This document shows, piece after piece, positions 22,394 through 33,198 of a stretch of DNA of 64,000 bases (position 1 is its first letter; each line of letters starts with the position of its first letter). The notes beneath the pieces are model-generated. The model did no database searches. It was not told the origin of the DNA and saw only the letters and a program-made list of their open reading frames with translations. The translations under genes and the position numbers were made by a program. The DNA comes from Azolla caroliniana (Eukaryota; Polypodiophyta), in assembly GCA_043228905.1 (NCBI GenBank), contig JBHGNT010000006.1, positions 17,174,001 to 17,238,000 of the forward strand, in the 5' to 3' direction.

Positions 22394-23047
22394 TGTCGTG
22401 GAGAAAACCGTCCCTAGGAGGAATCAGTGAATAGAGAGCGTGAACCGGCCCTTGCACGCGGACACAAGTATTGATGAGGAGTATATAATTGGGGATAGGC
22501 CGACTAATGTAAACATACTAGGTAGGAAAGGTTTATTGCATGGGAAATCGATGCGTATCTCTGTCCGAAGGGACAGAGAATAAAGGTGATGTGACCACGG
22601 GGTAATGGTCCCTCCCCAGAGGCCTATAAAAGGGAAGGGAAGAAGATAGAGAAGGGATTGCGTTGTGGAGGACGAAGTGCTGTCGGACTGGGACTGAGCT
22701 CTTCTCCTCTGCCTTTCATCGTTCTCTGCAAGTTTTGGGAGGCTACCTCTGCTTCGTGGAAAGCCCGAGTGCTTCCAGCAGAGACTCCATCTCACGTTGT
22801 CTGTGTGCATTGTGTGAGTTGGTGTCAACGTGTTGATGCTTACCAGCTAGCCAGTTGTAACCTTGATCGTATATATATATATATATGCCTTATTCGTTGT
22901 TCGATCTTCGTTGTGAGTTCTCTGTGTATTTGTGTGTGTGGCTCCGCCGTGGTTTCATATCGCTCCTTCGTCTATCTGGTTGTTCCTCGGTTCAGGGTCC
23001 CTGCAGTCCCGCCTTGGTTTCTCTTGCGCATGCAGAATAATACGACA
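22394..23047 (+). repeat. Gypsy-1 3' LTR
   Basis: It starts TGTCGTGGAGAAAACCGTCC and ends ATACGACA. It is colinear with the Gypsy-3 LTRs. A TATAAAA box at 22625-22631 lies in the same context as in Gypsy-3 (GGCCTATAAAAGGGAAGG). A short (TA)n follows near 22869. Its right border falls inside the Copia-2 gag. Confidence 0.9.
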
Positions 23048-23213
23048 CCGGGAAGTCTTCGCGTGTCGGCTCTAGCGCTACCTCATTTGTTCCTTTCACA
23101 AAGCTCCAATATCCATGCCCCAACAGGTACTAGTGCATCTTGTATGACCAGGACGCATAGTTGCTCCGGTCGAGCTTCTCTGTTGGAAGTGAACTTGTCA
23201 TTCCTCTATCCAT
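23048..23213 (-). pseudogene. Copia-2 gag N-terminus
   Basis: On the minus strand an ATG at 23213 opens MDRGMTSSLPTEKLDRS, the same opening as Copia-3 gag (MDRGMATSLPTEKLDRN). The reading continues through WSYKMH, a TAG, YLLGHGYWSF and a conserved DFPG block, where the Gypsy-1 LTR cuts it. About 55 residues remain. Confidence 0.88.
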
Positions 23214-23299
23214 ATCTTCTCTCTGTCTGTTGTCACCGGGTGGGTTCTAGGGTTCGCCTACGAAAGCAAGTGTCGGTTGTAGAGGTTCTCAACCCTCAC

Positions 23300-23311
23300 G
23301 CTCTAATACCA
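23300..23311 (-). promoter_or_regulatory. Copia-2 primer-binding site
   Basis: TGGTATTAGAGC on the element strand directly follows the 5' LTR. It differs from the Copia-3 site (TGGTATCAGAGC) by one C-to-T change and matches initiator Met-tRNA-type priming. Confidence 0.88.
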
Positions 23312-23594
23312 TGTAAATGTTAATGTGCGGAAGCATGTAGAAAAAACCGACTCAGCCAGATAGCAACAGAGAATAAGATGAAGGTTTAATGCAGAAGCTT
23401 AATACACAAAGATTATACGCGGGAGAGACAGAGAGAGTAGAACGTAAACATAGATTCAAAATAATATTAAAAACACTCTGTAACTCTGTACATAGAATGT
23501 GCTCAACAACACTATTTATACAAGTCCTCAAAAGGACTGACAGAAGTACTATGTACTTCAATGCTCATACGAGCAACAGACACTAACTACGAGA
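23312..23594 (-). repeat. Copia-2 5' LTR, truncated
   Basis: The plus strand starts TGTAAATGTTAATGTGCGG and follows the Copia-2 3' LTR through the ACTGACAGAAGTACT and TGCTCATA blocks. Similarity ends near 23594; the outer roughly 180 bases, ending TCAACA, are missing. Confidence 0.8.
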
Positions 23595-23740
23595 CAATGA
23601 TTACCTAGTAGTCTAGGCTACTACTAGGCTTCCGGTTCCCGCTCAAATCCGGCTCTCCGATATGGTCGGTTGTATCCGGATACCATCCGGATACCGATCC
23701 GGCTCTGGCTTTTTGAACCGATTCGGATCTAGTTGACCTT
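23595..23740. other. Unassigned stretch with GGAT/CCGG repeats
   Basis: It lies between the truncated Copia-2 LTR and the OTA-2 RT fragment. It contains a short CTAGTAGTCTAGGCTACTACTAG inverted-repeat-like stretch and several ATCCGGATACC units. I recognise neither an LTR nor a coding reading. Confidence 0.5.
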
Positions 23741-23809
23741 GTTTGCTCCATACTTGTTTTACCGGTCCGATGAAACCGACTCTCAGAAGCTTATCGATTT
23801 CCTCTTTAA

Positions 23810-23814
23810 CTTTT
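23810..23814. repeat. OTA-3 target-site duplication, left (CTTTT)
   Basis: CTTTT before the left LTR is repeated exactly at 33654-33658 after the right LTR. Confidence 0.93.
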
Positions 23815-24270
23815 TGTTACCCGTTCCTTTGGGTGAACACCTTCGATAGATCTGCGACTATTGGTATTCAAGGGCGTGGTACGTGAAGGCTCGTAACAGA
23901 GACATCGAGAGAGAGACAGGGTTCAGAGAGAAAACACTAGCGGGGTCTTGATAGATGTGGCGGCGTTGAACTCATAGGTATGGATCAAAGCACAGACTCA
24001 TGGAGAAAAATGGGCACAAATCAAATCTATTAATATGACAGAAAAAGATTACAGAACGCGGCCTATGGCCGGTGACCTTACAAGTTTATCTAGTTACGAT
24101 GGCCTAAGCTAGTGCTTCCGCCTATAGTTTTCGTCTCCCCCTCTCTGAGGTACTGGTCCTCGTTTAAATAACTTTTCCCATAATACACAGCCGAGCCGTC
24201 GGTGGCCCGTGATACTCGGACTCAGCGTTTGCTAATTTCCTAATTTTACATTTCTGTCCTCTGGACAACA
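23815..24270 (-). repeat. OTA-3 3' LTR
   Basis: It starts TGTTACCCG and ends GGACAACA on the plus strand and is colinear with the OTA-1 LTRs. A GTTATTTAAACG stretch on the element strand (about 24160) is a possible TATA region. Confidence 0.93.
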
Positions 24271-24272
24271 CC

Positions 24273-24283
24273 TGGCACGCCCG
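24273..24283 (+). other. OTA-3 left border motif TGGCACGCCCG
   Basis: It lies two bases inside the left LTR. An imperfect hairpin (CGTGG...CCACG) follows to about 24313. The inverted equivalent sits at 33183-33193 beside the right LTR. No purine-rich tract adjoins this LTR on the coding strand, where a PPT is expected. Confidence 0.7.
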
Positions 24284-24431
24284 TGGAACAAGACCTTGTC
24301 CGTCGGACCCACGACTTACAAAATACTAACAATATTACAAAAATTGCCTTTTAGGCGTGATCCTCGTTTCATTCCTCCTTTAAGATGTCGAGGATGCTTT
24401 CGGGGTCCGGGGTGGTGGCAGGGTGGTCTGG

Positions 24432-27400
24432 TTAGACTGTCGGTGCGGGGGGTTGAGTTTGGTCTGGGGGTGGCATATCTTCTCGGGCGTCCACCTCGGG
24501 TGCGACCGATTCTTCTGGTGGGGGTGTGGGTTCGTGGACGCTGACCTCTACTTCGACAGGATCTGGTACCGTGTGGGCGTCCATGGGATGTCTGTTGGCC
24601 GGGGCAAGTTCCTCCTGTGTCGTGTCCGTGATCTCCTTGCTGGAAGGTTCTTCCTTCTGCTCTGTGGCCGTTGGAGGGCTGGTGGGGATGGCTGCGAGTC
24701 GTTCTCGTTCGAAGGCTTCTGCTTCCAGGTGAAACAACATCTAACTGTCATTGAAGTCCTCCATTATTTGCTCGATTGCCGCGGTGTGAGATTTTGCCAA
24801 GGACTGGTAATCCTTGGTTAAATCTGCACGCAGGTTTTGTATGCTGGCTTCGTCCATTTTGTATAAGCCGCGGCCCTCCTTCCGTCAGTTCTCGGCGTCG
24901 GCGCGTAAAATATGCAATTCGGCAACTTGGGCTGCCCATTCGTCTCCTGCACGACTTAATGTTTCCTCGACCTTTTTGGTAAGGTGTTGGCATTGTTTCT
25001 CGATCAGTATTCGGATGCGTGTCTCATCCATTCCGGGTTGTCCTCGGATGGCTGCTAATTCCTGTTTTAAGCCGTCGACCTCGGCCTGAATCTTCTGTGT
25101 CCTTAGCTCATAGATGGCCTGACTGTTCTTTGCATCCGCGGTTACGAGCTGGAGAGCCTGCTCGTAACGCTTGGTGAGTTCTTCGGTGGCTTGCTCCCTT
25201 TCTTTTTGACACGTGGCCCGGATTTGTTCCCGTTCGACAATTCTCTCTTCTGGCAGGGCGAAGTAGGAATCCGATAATGCGTCTTTTTGTTCCGAAAGTA
25301 GCTTGCATTTGATGAAAAACTCGCCAGCCATTTCTTTGAGGGTCGTACGCTGACTCTGCAGCTGGGCATTCTCCGCGATCATCCTCTCCTCCCGTTCGCG
25401 ATTTCTTTCCTCCTGCCGTTGGTTCCAGTCTTTTCCATTGTCGAGCATGGCCTGTAGGTCTAGAACCTCCTTCTCTTTCTTCACCACTGTGGCTGCGTAT
25501 TCCTCCAGCTTGCTTTTGAGTTCGGCTTCCTTGCCCGCGGCTTGCGCTTGTACCTAGCCCAGTGCTTCGTTCTGTTCGTGTATCCTTTGGGCGGCCTGGG
25601 CTCTCATCTCGGCCATCTGCTTGGAAGTTTCTTCTTTTAGGCGAACCATCGCCTCTTGATGTCGTTGTTCGTGTCTCTCGATTCGCCGTTGTTCTTCTTT
25701 AAGCTCCGCACGGTAATCCCGGAGCGGGGGTTCTGTCTGGGTTGCCACCTCCTTGGGTGCACAAGGTGGTGGTATCTCAGTCTTCTCCATGGGCGTGGGC
25801 GCCTCGGTTGTTGTGCAGGCATCGACCATTTGTAATGAGTCTGTTTGTGTGCTGGCCTGCACCGTCAGGATTGAGTCGGTGATGGTGCTTTCATCCATCA
25901 TTGTTATGCGTGGAGGCGTTGGGAGGGCCTCGGTGATCGTTACCGAAAGGCTCAAGAGTTGTTGTTCCAGCCGGTTTTGCTACCAGGCTGCCAGCTTCTG
26001 GTTCGCAGCGTGCCATAGTTCTGTAGCCATCTTAGCCTGTTTTTGGGCTATTTTTATCTTTCAGGCCATGTCTTTGGCCGCTCGCGTAGTGCGATCCAAG
26101 TCCCGATATGCCTTGATAAGGGCCGTGTTCAACTCGGGGACCACCATGAGGAGAGCGGCCTGTTTTGCCAGCTTCTTCCTCCAGATTTTTTGTAAACCCC
26201 TGTCCTCCTAGGGCGAAATTTCACCTATTAGTGCACGTTGAATCATTTTTGTTTCGGCGTGCTCTTCAGCCATTCGAGCGGCTGTCGCGACTTGGGCTCT
26301 GGCGAGGAAGTCGACCAGCTCGAATGACGTACCAAGGCGTAGGAGCACACTAAATTCCTACGCCTCTGTGGGGAGGTTTTTATACCCGAGGACCTCATCC
26401 TCTGAGATCTGCGTTGTCTGCCCATGCTCGATCATTCCCTGGTTCAGCGATGCCTCCTCAAGGGTGATGGCCAGGTTGCTCTGTCTAACCACTAAGGCTT
26501 GCTCCTGTTGTGGCTCTTTCTGTTCTTCCGAGGACTCGCGGTTGAGTCGTCTTCTCTTGCTTGGTTGTGTTTGGGGTTCCGGGGCCGGTAGTGTCCTTTC
26601 CTCCGCCTGCTTCCTTTTCTGGGGTCATGGTGGTGCAGCCTGCTGTGTGTTGGGGCGTGGGCTAGGTCCTGGCTGTCAAATGGTGATGTCATCGGCCATG
26701 TTGTCTTCCGCGGCTACCTCCTCCTCCCATTCTTGGCAGGTCTCGGAAACTGCCCTTTTTTGTTGGGGTTGGGGGGGTGGTGGTGCAGATGCGGGTTTTT
26801 GGTCGGCGGCAGGAGGTGAAGGCAATGTGGCCTCCTCCCATGCTTCATGGCTGATGGCAATGAATTTCTCTCTCTGCCTTCGTGGTGGTGGTGGGGACGT
26901 GAGTGTGCGAGGGGAAAGAAGCGAAGAGGGTGGGTATAGAACCATCAAAAAGTGGGTAAGAACAGACAACATCTTCTTACCGGACTGAAATGAAGCTAAG
27001 GCGGCGCGGAGTCCCTCGCCTGTGATGATTCCCCAATCGATTTTGTTTCCTTCATACACGCTGATGATGATGGCTGCATTGTTCTGCAGCATGCTCGTTG
27101 GGTTCGTATGCACGAACGCATACTCCATTAATATACGAGCAATCTCCCCGAAAGCTTTGTTGGGACCACCATACGTGCGATATGCCTTCCCTGAGGCTGA
27201 GTACTCACCGAAGTACGCCTTCATCTTTGATGCCGGGGGTATGTCGACCTCATGGTCCCCTCCCCGTTGCAGGTCCAAAACAGCCCGAAGCACGTTGTTG
27301 GTGATGGCTTCGGGACTTATACGTTTAGCCACAATTTGGGCATCTGGGTGCGCGGGGGCATCGATGATCTTCAGGTAACCGCCCATTCCTTGTTCCTGGA

Positions 27401-27738
27401 GCCAGGCGCGGGTTTTTGTTGAGGCGGTAAGAGGCATGGTGGAGATGGAGACGGGGTTCAACCGTGTGGAAGCTGAAGAAGAGTGATGAGGCGAGGGCAA
27501 GACACAGGAGGAACAGCAGGAAGGGGAAGTCCAGCAGAGGGGTTATGAGAGCGAAAGAGGGCTTGAGGTCAAGAGCGTTTAGCGTGATGAGGGCGAGACG
27601 GGGTTTTTCTGAGCTTGAGAGCAATGGAGATGGGGAGCGATAATGGTCTGTGCTGCGTTTTGGAAACGGTTTTAGTAACTTACTCCTAGGGTTTTGTGCC
27701 TGAAGCGAATCCTGAAGATTCTGAGTCGTGGGTGCCAT
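24432..27738 (-). pseudogene. OTA-3 ORF3: large extra protein with coiled coil
   Basis: From 27500 to 24432 one reading frame spans about 1020 codons. It is interrupted only by nonsense codons (for example TGA at 26676-26678, where OTA-1 has CGA). A further leader starting MAPTTQNL at 27738 is one frame off. Order: globular region (27450-26900) with KMKAYFGEYSASGKAYRTYGG and SVLTHFLMVLYPP; Pro/Ala segment; basic SKRRRLNRE; helical part; TQTDS / VATQTE motifs; coiled coil (about 25750-24900) with heptad-like Glu/Lys/Arg/Gln; acidic Pro-rich tail. Its sense orientation and conservation with OTA-1 argue for a real gene of this family. The function is unknown to me; a structural or gag-accessory role is speculation. 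Confidence 0.85.
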
Positions 27739-27955
27739 AATAAGTGACTAGCACCACGTGTCCTGAAGGTGAGTGGTGTGCTTCTAGTGCTTTGCATGTG
27801 CTTAAATAGGTACTAACTGAGTGGTGGCGAGTGGTGCTCCTAAAATTGTGGGTGCCTAGGTGGGTGGTGTAGGTGTAGCTAATCAGTGGCTAAACTATGG
27901 TTAATCCTACCTACTACTACTTTTATTAATTTCAAGAAGGTGGGTGAGTCCTTAT

Positions 27956-29303
27956 TCAGGGGGACACATGGCGTCCTCCGTGGTGGTCTCCCGAGACTCG
28001 TTTGTGCCGTGTGGCTCGGTCAACGGGTTGGGTGGTGTAGTCCCTCGATATGGTCGAAGTCGGAAACCATTGGCCCAGCTTTTGACCGTGTCGCCGGCGA
28101 GTGTGCTGAGCTGGAACGTCCCGTTGAACTTGTCGATAATCTAGAATGGACCGGTCCACCGAAATCTTAATTTTCCCGGCATTGACCCGAGTCGTGTTTG
28201 GAAAAGAAGAACTGGTTTGCCGATGGTGAGCTCCTTATCCAACCCGTGTCGATGTCGATCCAGGAAAGCCTTGCATTGCCGTTGGCGTTGTTTGAGCTGG
28301 GCCATACTCTGTATTCTATCTTCGCCGAGTTCGAGGAGTTGTTCCAGCTGGGATTGCTCGGATTGGGCCTCGGGGAGCCGTGCTTTGACTTGAACTCGAA
28401 GGCTCGAGACTTGGAACTCAACGGGCATTACGGCTTCTAACCCGAACGCCATTCGAAAGGGGGTTGATTGGATGCTTGTTTTGAAAGTCGTACGATACGC
28501 CCACAACGCGCTCTAGAGTTTGTCATCCCAATCGGTCCTGTTTTCATTGACGATCTTCTTCAATATGGTTTGGAGGATTTTAGTGGTCGATTCTGCCAAG
28601 CCGTTCACCTGCGGGTAGTATGGTGTGCTTTTCTTGTGCACCACCGCCTAGTGGTGTGTAAGCTCACGTATTATATGATTGATGAAGTGCCCACCTTGGT
28701 CACTAACGAGCTCGATTGGGCATCCGTAACGGCACCAGAGGTGCTCGTACACGAATTTATCCATGGATGCCGCCGTGTTATCTCGGAGTGCCTTAGCCTC
28801 GACCCATTTGGTGCAGTAATCCGTGGCAACGATAATATACCTATTCCCTGTTCAGCCCGCGGGTGGTTTGAAAGGGCCTACAAAATCCAAACCCCATTTT
28901 TGAAATGGGTCCAACGGAAGAATTGGCTGGTGTGGCATCCGTGACTGTTCCATTGGTTGCCCCATTCGTTTGCACAAATCGCACTGCCGGCAAAACTCGT
29001 GAGCGTCTTTCTTCGTTGTCGGCCACCACAATCCACTTTGCCAAACTTTCCTTGCCGTGGAATCCCCGGCGTAGTGCCCCCCAGCTACTCCCTGGTGGGC
29101 TTCCTGAAGAACGACGTTCTTCTCGAATTGCCGAATCGCTTGGCGCCATATGCCGTCCGAGCCTTTGTGGTAGAGAATGTCCGAGACGAGGCAAAAATTC
29201 CGGCTACGCACTTCTAGGCGTTTTCTCGTGTCAAGGGTCATGTGCTCGGGAGGTACACCGGTAGTGAGAAAATGGGTCATCTCCGTGATCCATTCATCTC
29301 CTT
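27956..29303 (-). pseudogene. OTA-3 integrase
   Basis: The start is one frame off the RNase H ORF (indel near 29290). The zinc-binding region shows EAHQGVAGGHYAG and CRQCDLC (about 29100-28950). The catalytic core has ATDYCTKW (D), SDQGGHF (D) and NGLAESTTK (E), between about 28850 and 28590. The C-terminal region has FGLEAVMPVEF, a Gln/Glu-rich helix, LRFRWTGPF and RPYRGTT. In-frame TGA and TAG codons lie at about 28858, 28648, 28515 and 28141, most explained by CGA or CAG turning into a stop. All catalytic residues persist. Confidence 0.87.
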
Positions 29304-31362
29304 TATCGTCAGGTTAAATAGGCTGGCGTCCGGTAGCTCGTTGTACGTTGTTTTCGCCGGTTCTCCTGACTCAAGACGGCTCAAGTAGTCGGCGACGACA
29401 TGTTGTACCCCGGGTCGATGCTGAATCTGGAATTCAAACTCTTGTAGTAGGAGCATCCACCGAGCCAACCGTTCAGTAAGGGTTGGCTTATTGACCCAAT
29501 AAAGAAGGGCCAAGTGATCCACGTGAAAGGTAAATTTTCGTCCCAAGAGGTAATGCCGAAATTTATTGATGCTATAAATCATACCGAGGGCCTCCCGCTC
29601 GGTGGTGGAGTAATTCTTTTCCGCGGTCGAGAGCCGTCGGCTGGCGTAGTACACGGGCCTATACCAATTCGGGGGTGTGCATTGCATCAGGGCACTTCCG
29701 ATGGCGATGTCTGAAACATCTACGAAGACATGAAACGGTTCGGACCAAACCGGAGACTGGACCACCGGGGCATGTGACAGCATTCGTTTCAGGGTCTGAT
29801 AGGCCGTGTCCTCGACTAACATCCATTGGAAAGGAAGGTTGTTGCTGGTGACTAAGAACGCGCATTTCGCTAGGTTTAAACTCAATCGAGCTTGGCGACA
29901 TCGGTCCAGGTAGAGTCGTAACTGGGTCATGTGTTCCCGTCGATGGCCATACACGGCGAAATCGTCGAGAAAGACTTGCATGAACGCCGGGATGTAGTCA
30001 TGAAAGATTTCGGTGATGATGCGCTGGAACGTAGCCGACGCCGTTTTTAGACCGAACATCATAACTTCTGCTACAAAAACACCCCATTCCGTGACGAAAG
30101 CGGTTTTCTCCTGATCGTCCAGGTGCATTCTTATCTGGTTATAGCCGCTGAACCCGTCGAGGAAACTGTAGCATTCGTGGCCGGCTACCGTGTCGAGGAT
30201 GCTATTCGTGAATGGGAGAGGGAAACCGTCAGTGACTGTTGTCGCGTTAAGCTTCTGATAGTCGACGCAGACGCGGATTTTTCCGTTCTTCTTTGGGACC
30301 ACTACGATCGGGCTCAACCATGTAGCCCGTTTAACAGGGCGAATCAAGTCCACTCGGAGTAGTTTGTCAATTTCCTCTTTGACTTTAGCGGCGTAGTTGG
30401 GGTTCATCCTGTAGCGCCTCTGCTGAACCGGCTGAGTGTCGGGTAAGATGTGAATTTGATGTTGGTAGTATTGAGGATCCAGCCCCTTCATATCGGTGTA
30501 AGACCAAGCGAAAACATCTTGGTAGTCGGTGAGTAATTTTACGAGGCATGCCCGTTCTCCGGTTGGTAGATTATTGGCAATTTGTACCGTATGGGGATTC
30601 TTGTCTGAACCGAGGTTTATTGTTTCCAGGGTTGATGCTTTCACTCGTTGTGAAATGGCGAGTTCGCGTTCGAAAGCCTCCCGAGCATGAGGTAGCTCGG
30701 CAACTGTGGTTGCATCTGGTTCATCCTGGGGTGGTGACTCCTTCGTGACTTCCTCGTCTTTAGATGGCTCGATGGTTGGTAAGGCATTGATTTCGAAGAG
30801 AGGGATGATCGTGGGATGATCATCTAGGAAGTCATCGACCTCCTCATCGGCCAACCCGTCCAGTATATGGACCCCTTCCGCGTATAACGGCGAAGTGTTG
30901 AGGGCGACGGGGGCTCGTTCTTCAGTGATGATGCGGACTTTTTTCTTGCCTCTTTGGAACGAGATCATGTTGCGTTGCCAATGTTGCTTGATATTCGTTG
31001 TACGCAACCATGGTCGACCTAGTAACAATGGGTAGGCGCCTTGTGTCTCCAGTCTCAGCACGACGGCCGAGATCATGAACATATGGCCTCCGAGTGTGAA
31101 GTCGAGATGGCGGATTAAACCAATGGGGCGAACGGAGCGTGTGTCGGCCATCCGAAGCCAAAAGGGGCATGGTTCCCATTGATTCAGGCTGAGGTTGAGA
31201 CATGTTAACTCGCTAATAACGTTTACGCCGGATCCTCCGTCGATGATGCATCCGTGCAGGTCTTGTCCCTTAATGATGATTCGCACGGCTGGGTTCTGAG
31301 AATCCATGAGTGGTGGACCAGTTCCTACTTCGGTGAGGTGTACCGGTGGCGTCACGGCCTTA
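29277..31362 (-). pseudogene. OTA-3 pol: protease, RT and RNase H
   Basis: A 692-codon open frame. The protease has IIDGGSGVNVIS (active site D-G-G-S, about 31240) and LLLGRPWL. RT runs from NPNYAAKVKEEIDKLL through VVVPKKNGKIRVCVDY, SFLDGFSGYNQI and the catalytic FLDDF (about 29965). RNase H has FVDVSDIAIGSAL (D), STTEREALGM (E), FHVDHLALLYW (D) and VADYLSRL (D). Between CAFLVTSNN and TLKRMLSH roughly 60 residues of the RT thumb/connection normally found in gypsy elements are missing without a frame change. The frame is -1 relative to gag and overlaps its end. Confidence 0.9.
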
Positions 31363-33124
31363 GTATGGCCTGGAGTGCCGCCAGGGTGTCCCGAAATCTC
31401 GGCATGAGTGGTAGCAGTTTATGTAGGGGCAGCGAGATGCGGAAGTTGGTAAGAACATCCCATAGTTGGTCGTCCTCCGACGACGTGGATGGTGTCGGGG
31501 TTTGTGGTACTTCACTGGGCCCATCCCTCATGTCAGTTTGCATGCGTGCGGCATTATTTTTATTGGCTGTGTCGACCCATTGTTTTGCTGTCTAACGTTC
31601 GTCATCCGGGATTTGCCACTGAGTATTCTGCGCTTTACTCCGAGTAGTGACCGTTTGAACATCGGCCATGATACTGTTCACCGCGGGTGCCTTGCCACGG
31701 CTGGTTGTCGGACATTGCGTGGCGTAGTGGCCTGGTTGATTACATTTAAAACATGTCACGTTGGCCGAGCTGCTGGTGTCCGCTCAGTCTGTGTGTGGAA
31801 GCTGTTGTTGTTGATTCTCGGTCTCGTTTGGTGGTGGGTTGTTCCGAGGTGCGTTGGAGTTGCGCTAGTCATTTTGAGGAGCATCCCGTCGGCGGTTGTG
31901 ATTAGGTCTTCTATTGTTGCGTGTGTTGCGGTTGTCGTTTCGCCGATCAATGCGTGAGTTCCTTCGGTCATACCGATCAGTGCGATCGTCATCGTATCGA
32001 GCATAATCGTCGTGTCGGTCATCGCGATAATAATCACGTCAGTAGTCGTCGTCTCGACGCCATCGATCCGGGGATCACGGTTGGTCGTTATCCTGGTCTC
32101 GATAGATATATCGCTCGTCCTGCCGAGAGTATGTATTTCGTGGCTCGATCTGGCGGACCGGTGCCGTCGTTGTGCGGTTCAGCATATTATATTCGCACTG
32201 CTCGACCGTGTGAGCTCGAGACTGACAGATCGGACACTGTGGTCGGTGGGGACATTCGAGGGCCAGGTGCCCTGATCCTGAACACGCAGTGCATTGGAGG
32301 GCTTGGCGAAAGCGATTGTCCTCTTGGGGAAGAGCGTTTTGCAAGGATGTCATCGAGAAGGCCGTGCCGTGCTGGTTCCGATCGAGGGCGAGAATGCACG
32401 CTATGACTTGTTCGATAGTATGGTTGGCGAAATTTGTAAGTGCGAGAATCGTTCGTAGAGGCTCTCATAAACTGGATAGGAAAGTGTCTGGTATATGTTG
32501 TGCCGAAACATCATTGGCCACTTGTCTGTAGAGATCCTGGAACCGGATCGTGAACTGCGCGACCATTTCGTGCGGTTCCTGGCATATAGAGAAGAATTGC
32601 CTGAGCAGTTCCCGTTTAGGCACCTCGCGATGAAAAAGTTCAAGGAACTTTGTACGCACGATTTGGAAAGTGGTGGCCTCTCCTATTTCGAGGCGAGAGT
32701 ACCATCGTGCGGCCGGTCCATCGAGGGAGAGTGTGAACTCGGCAATCTTCGAGGCATCGATTTCGGCCGGCGTGAGGCGGTGCATGGAGTGGTTAGCCTG
32801 CCATGTGGATATGAAGGCACGGATGTGTGACTCTGCGTCTGGTCCGTCGGTATATCGTGGGTATGGGTACGGCATGATGTCGTACTGTGGGTCTTCTGGT
32901 AGCACCGGAAAAGGGTTTAGTTCCAGTTGATTGACCTCCGGAGGGCTCGACGGGGGTTCTGGTGGTGAATCAACTCGCGATCGAGTGTCCGGTGGCGAGG
33001 ATTGCACTGGACAAGCCTCCGATTGATCGGGAAAGGATTGGTCAGTGACCGCCGAGTCGGAAGTTCCTTCGACTGGCTCAAGGCGTCGGGCGGGTGGCCA
33101 AGACCTCGTGGTGCGAAAGGGCAC
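31352..33124 (-). pseudogene. OTA-3 gag with three zinc knuckles
   Basis: The N-terminal capsid part (33124-32465) includes YDIMPYPYPRYTDGPDAESHIRAF and FQDLYRQVANDVS and resembles retrotransposon gag (Ty3 capsid type). After a stop the same frame class continues with three CX2CX4HX4C knuckles: 32252-32293 (CTAC...C), 32195-32236 (CPIC...C) and 31712-31753 (CFKC...C). An Arg/Asp/Asn-rich stretch of about 150 residues separates the second from the third. Gag ends with TGA at 31352-31354. The three stops inside are most simply point mutations. OTA-2 has recognisable remnants of the same three knuckles. Confidence 0.85.
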
Positions 33125-33181
33125 CGTAACGGCGGCTGGTGGTTACCTTCAACGAAGTTCGCTATGCACTCACAGCTGTAA

Positions 33182-33193
33182 CCGGGCGTGCCA
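33182..33193 (-). promoter_or_regulatory. OTA-3 primer-binding site candidate
   Basis: TGGCACGCCCGG on the element strand lies 5 bases after the 5' LTR, in the position and orientation of a primer site for the gag-pol strand. The tRNA partner is not identified. Confidence 0.7.
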
Positions 33194-33198
33194 AATTC

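Larger units (their letters stand above)
2748..23047 (+). mobile_element. Gypsy-1: 5'-truncated Ty3/gypsy element
   Basis: The element occupies 2748-5569, 18957-20980 and 22373-23047. The gaps are Gypsy-2 and a solo LTR. It lacks the 5' LTR and the N-terminal half of gag; homology to Gypsy-3 starts at its 'gatggta' block right at the Copia-2 junction. The 3' PPT and 3' LTR are present. The domain order is gag, protease, RT, RNase H, integrase. It is of the same family as Gypsy-2 and Gypsy-3 (LTRs starting TGTCG and ending CGACA). Confidence 0.85.
1248..23594 (-). mobile_element. Copia-2: interrupted Ty1/copia element
   Basis: The element is split. Its 3' LTR, tail and RNase H occupy 1248-2747. 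Its gag start, primer site and part of the 5' LTR occupy 23048-23594. Everything between is Gypsy-1 with its own insertions. The middle of Copia-2 (rest of gag, protease, integrase, RT) and the 5' end of Gypsy-1 are both missing at the 2747/2748 junction. One deletion after insertion of Gypsy-1 explains both losses. It belongs to the same family as Copia-3 and Copia-5. Confidence 0.75.

Noticed and set aside
25753-26211. Plus-strand 152-codon frame rich in Val, Ala and Cys
   Set aside because: It is antisense to the OTA-3 ORF3 helical region, which has clear protein-like conservation with OTA-1 on the minus strand.
27325-27738. Membrane-anchor-like LLDFPFLLFLLCLALASSLFF stretch near the start of OTA-3 ORF3, which would suggest an envelope protein
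   Set aside because: It appears only in the frame-shifted reading; the uninterrupted OTA-1 copy reads a Pro/Leu/Arg-rich leader with no membrane span there.
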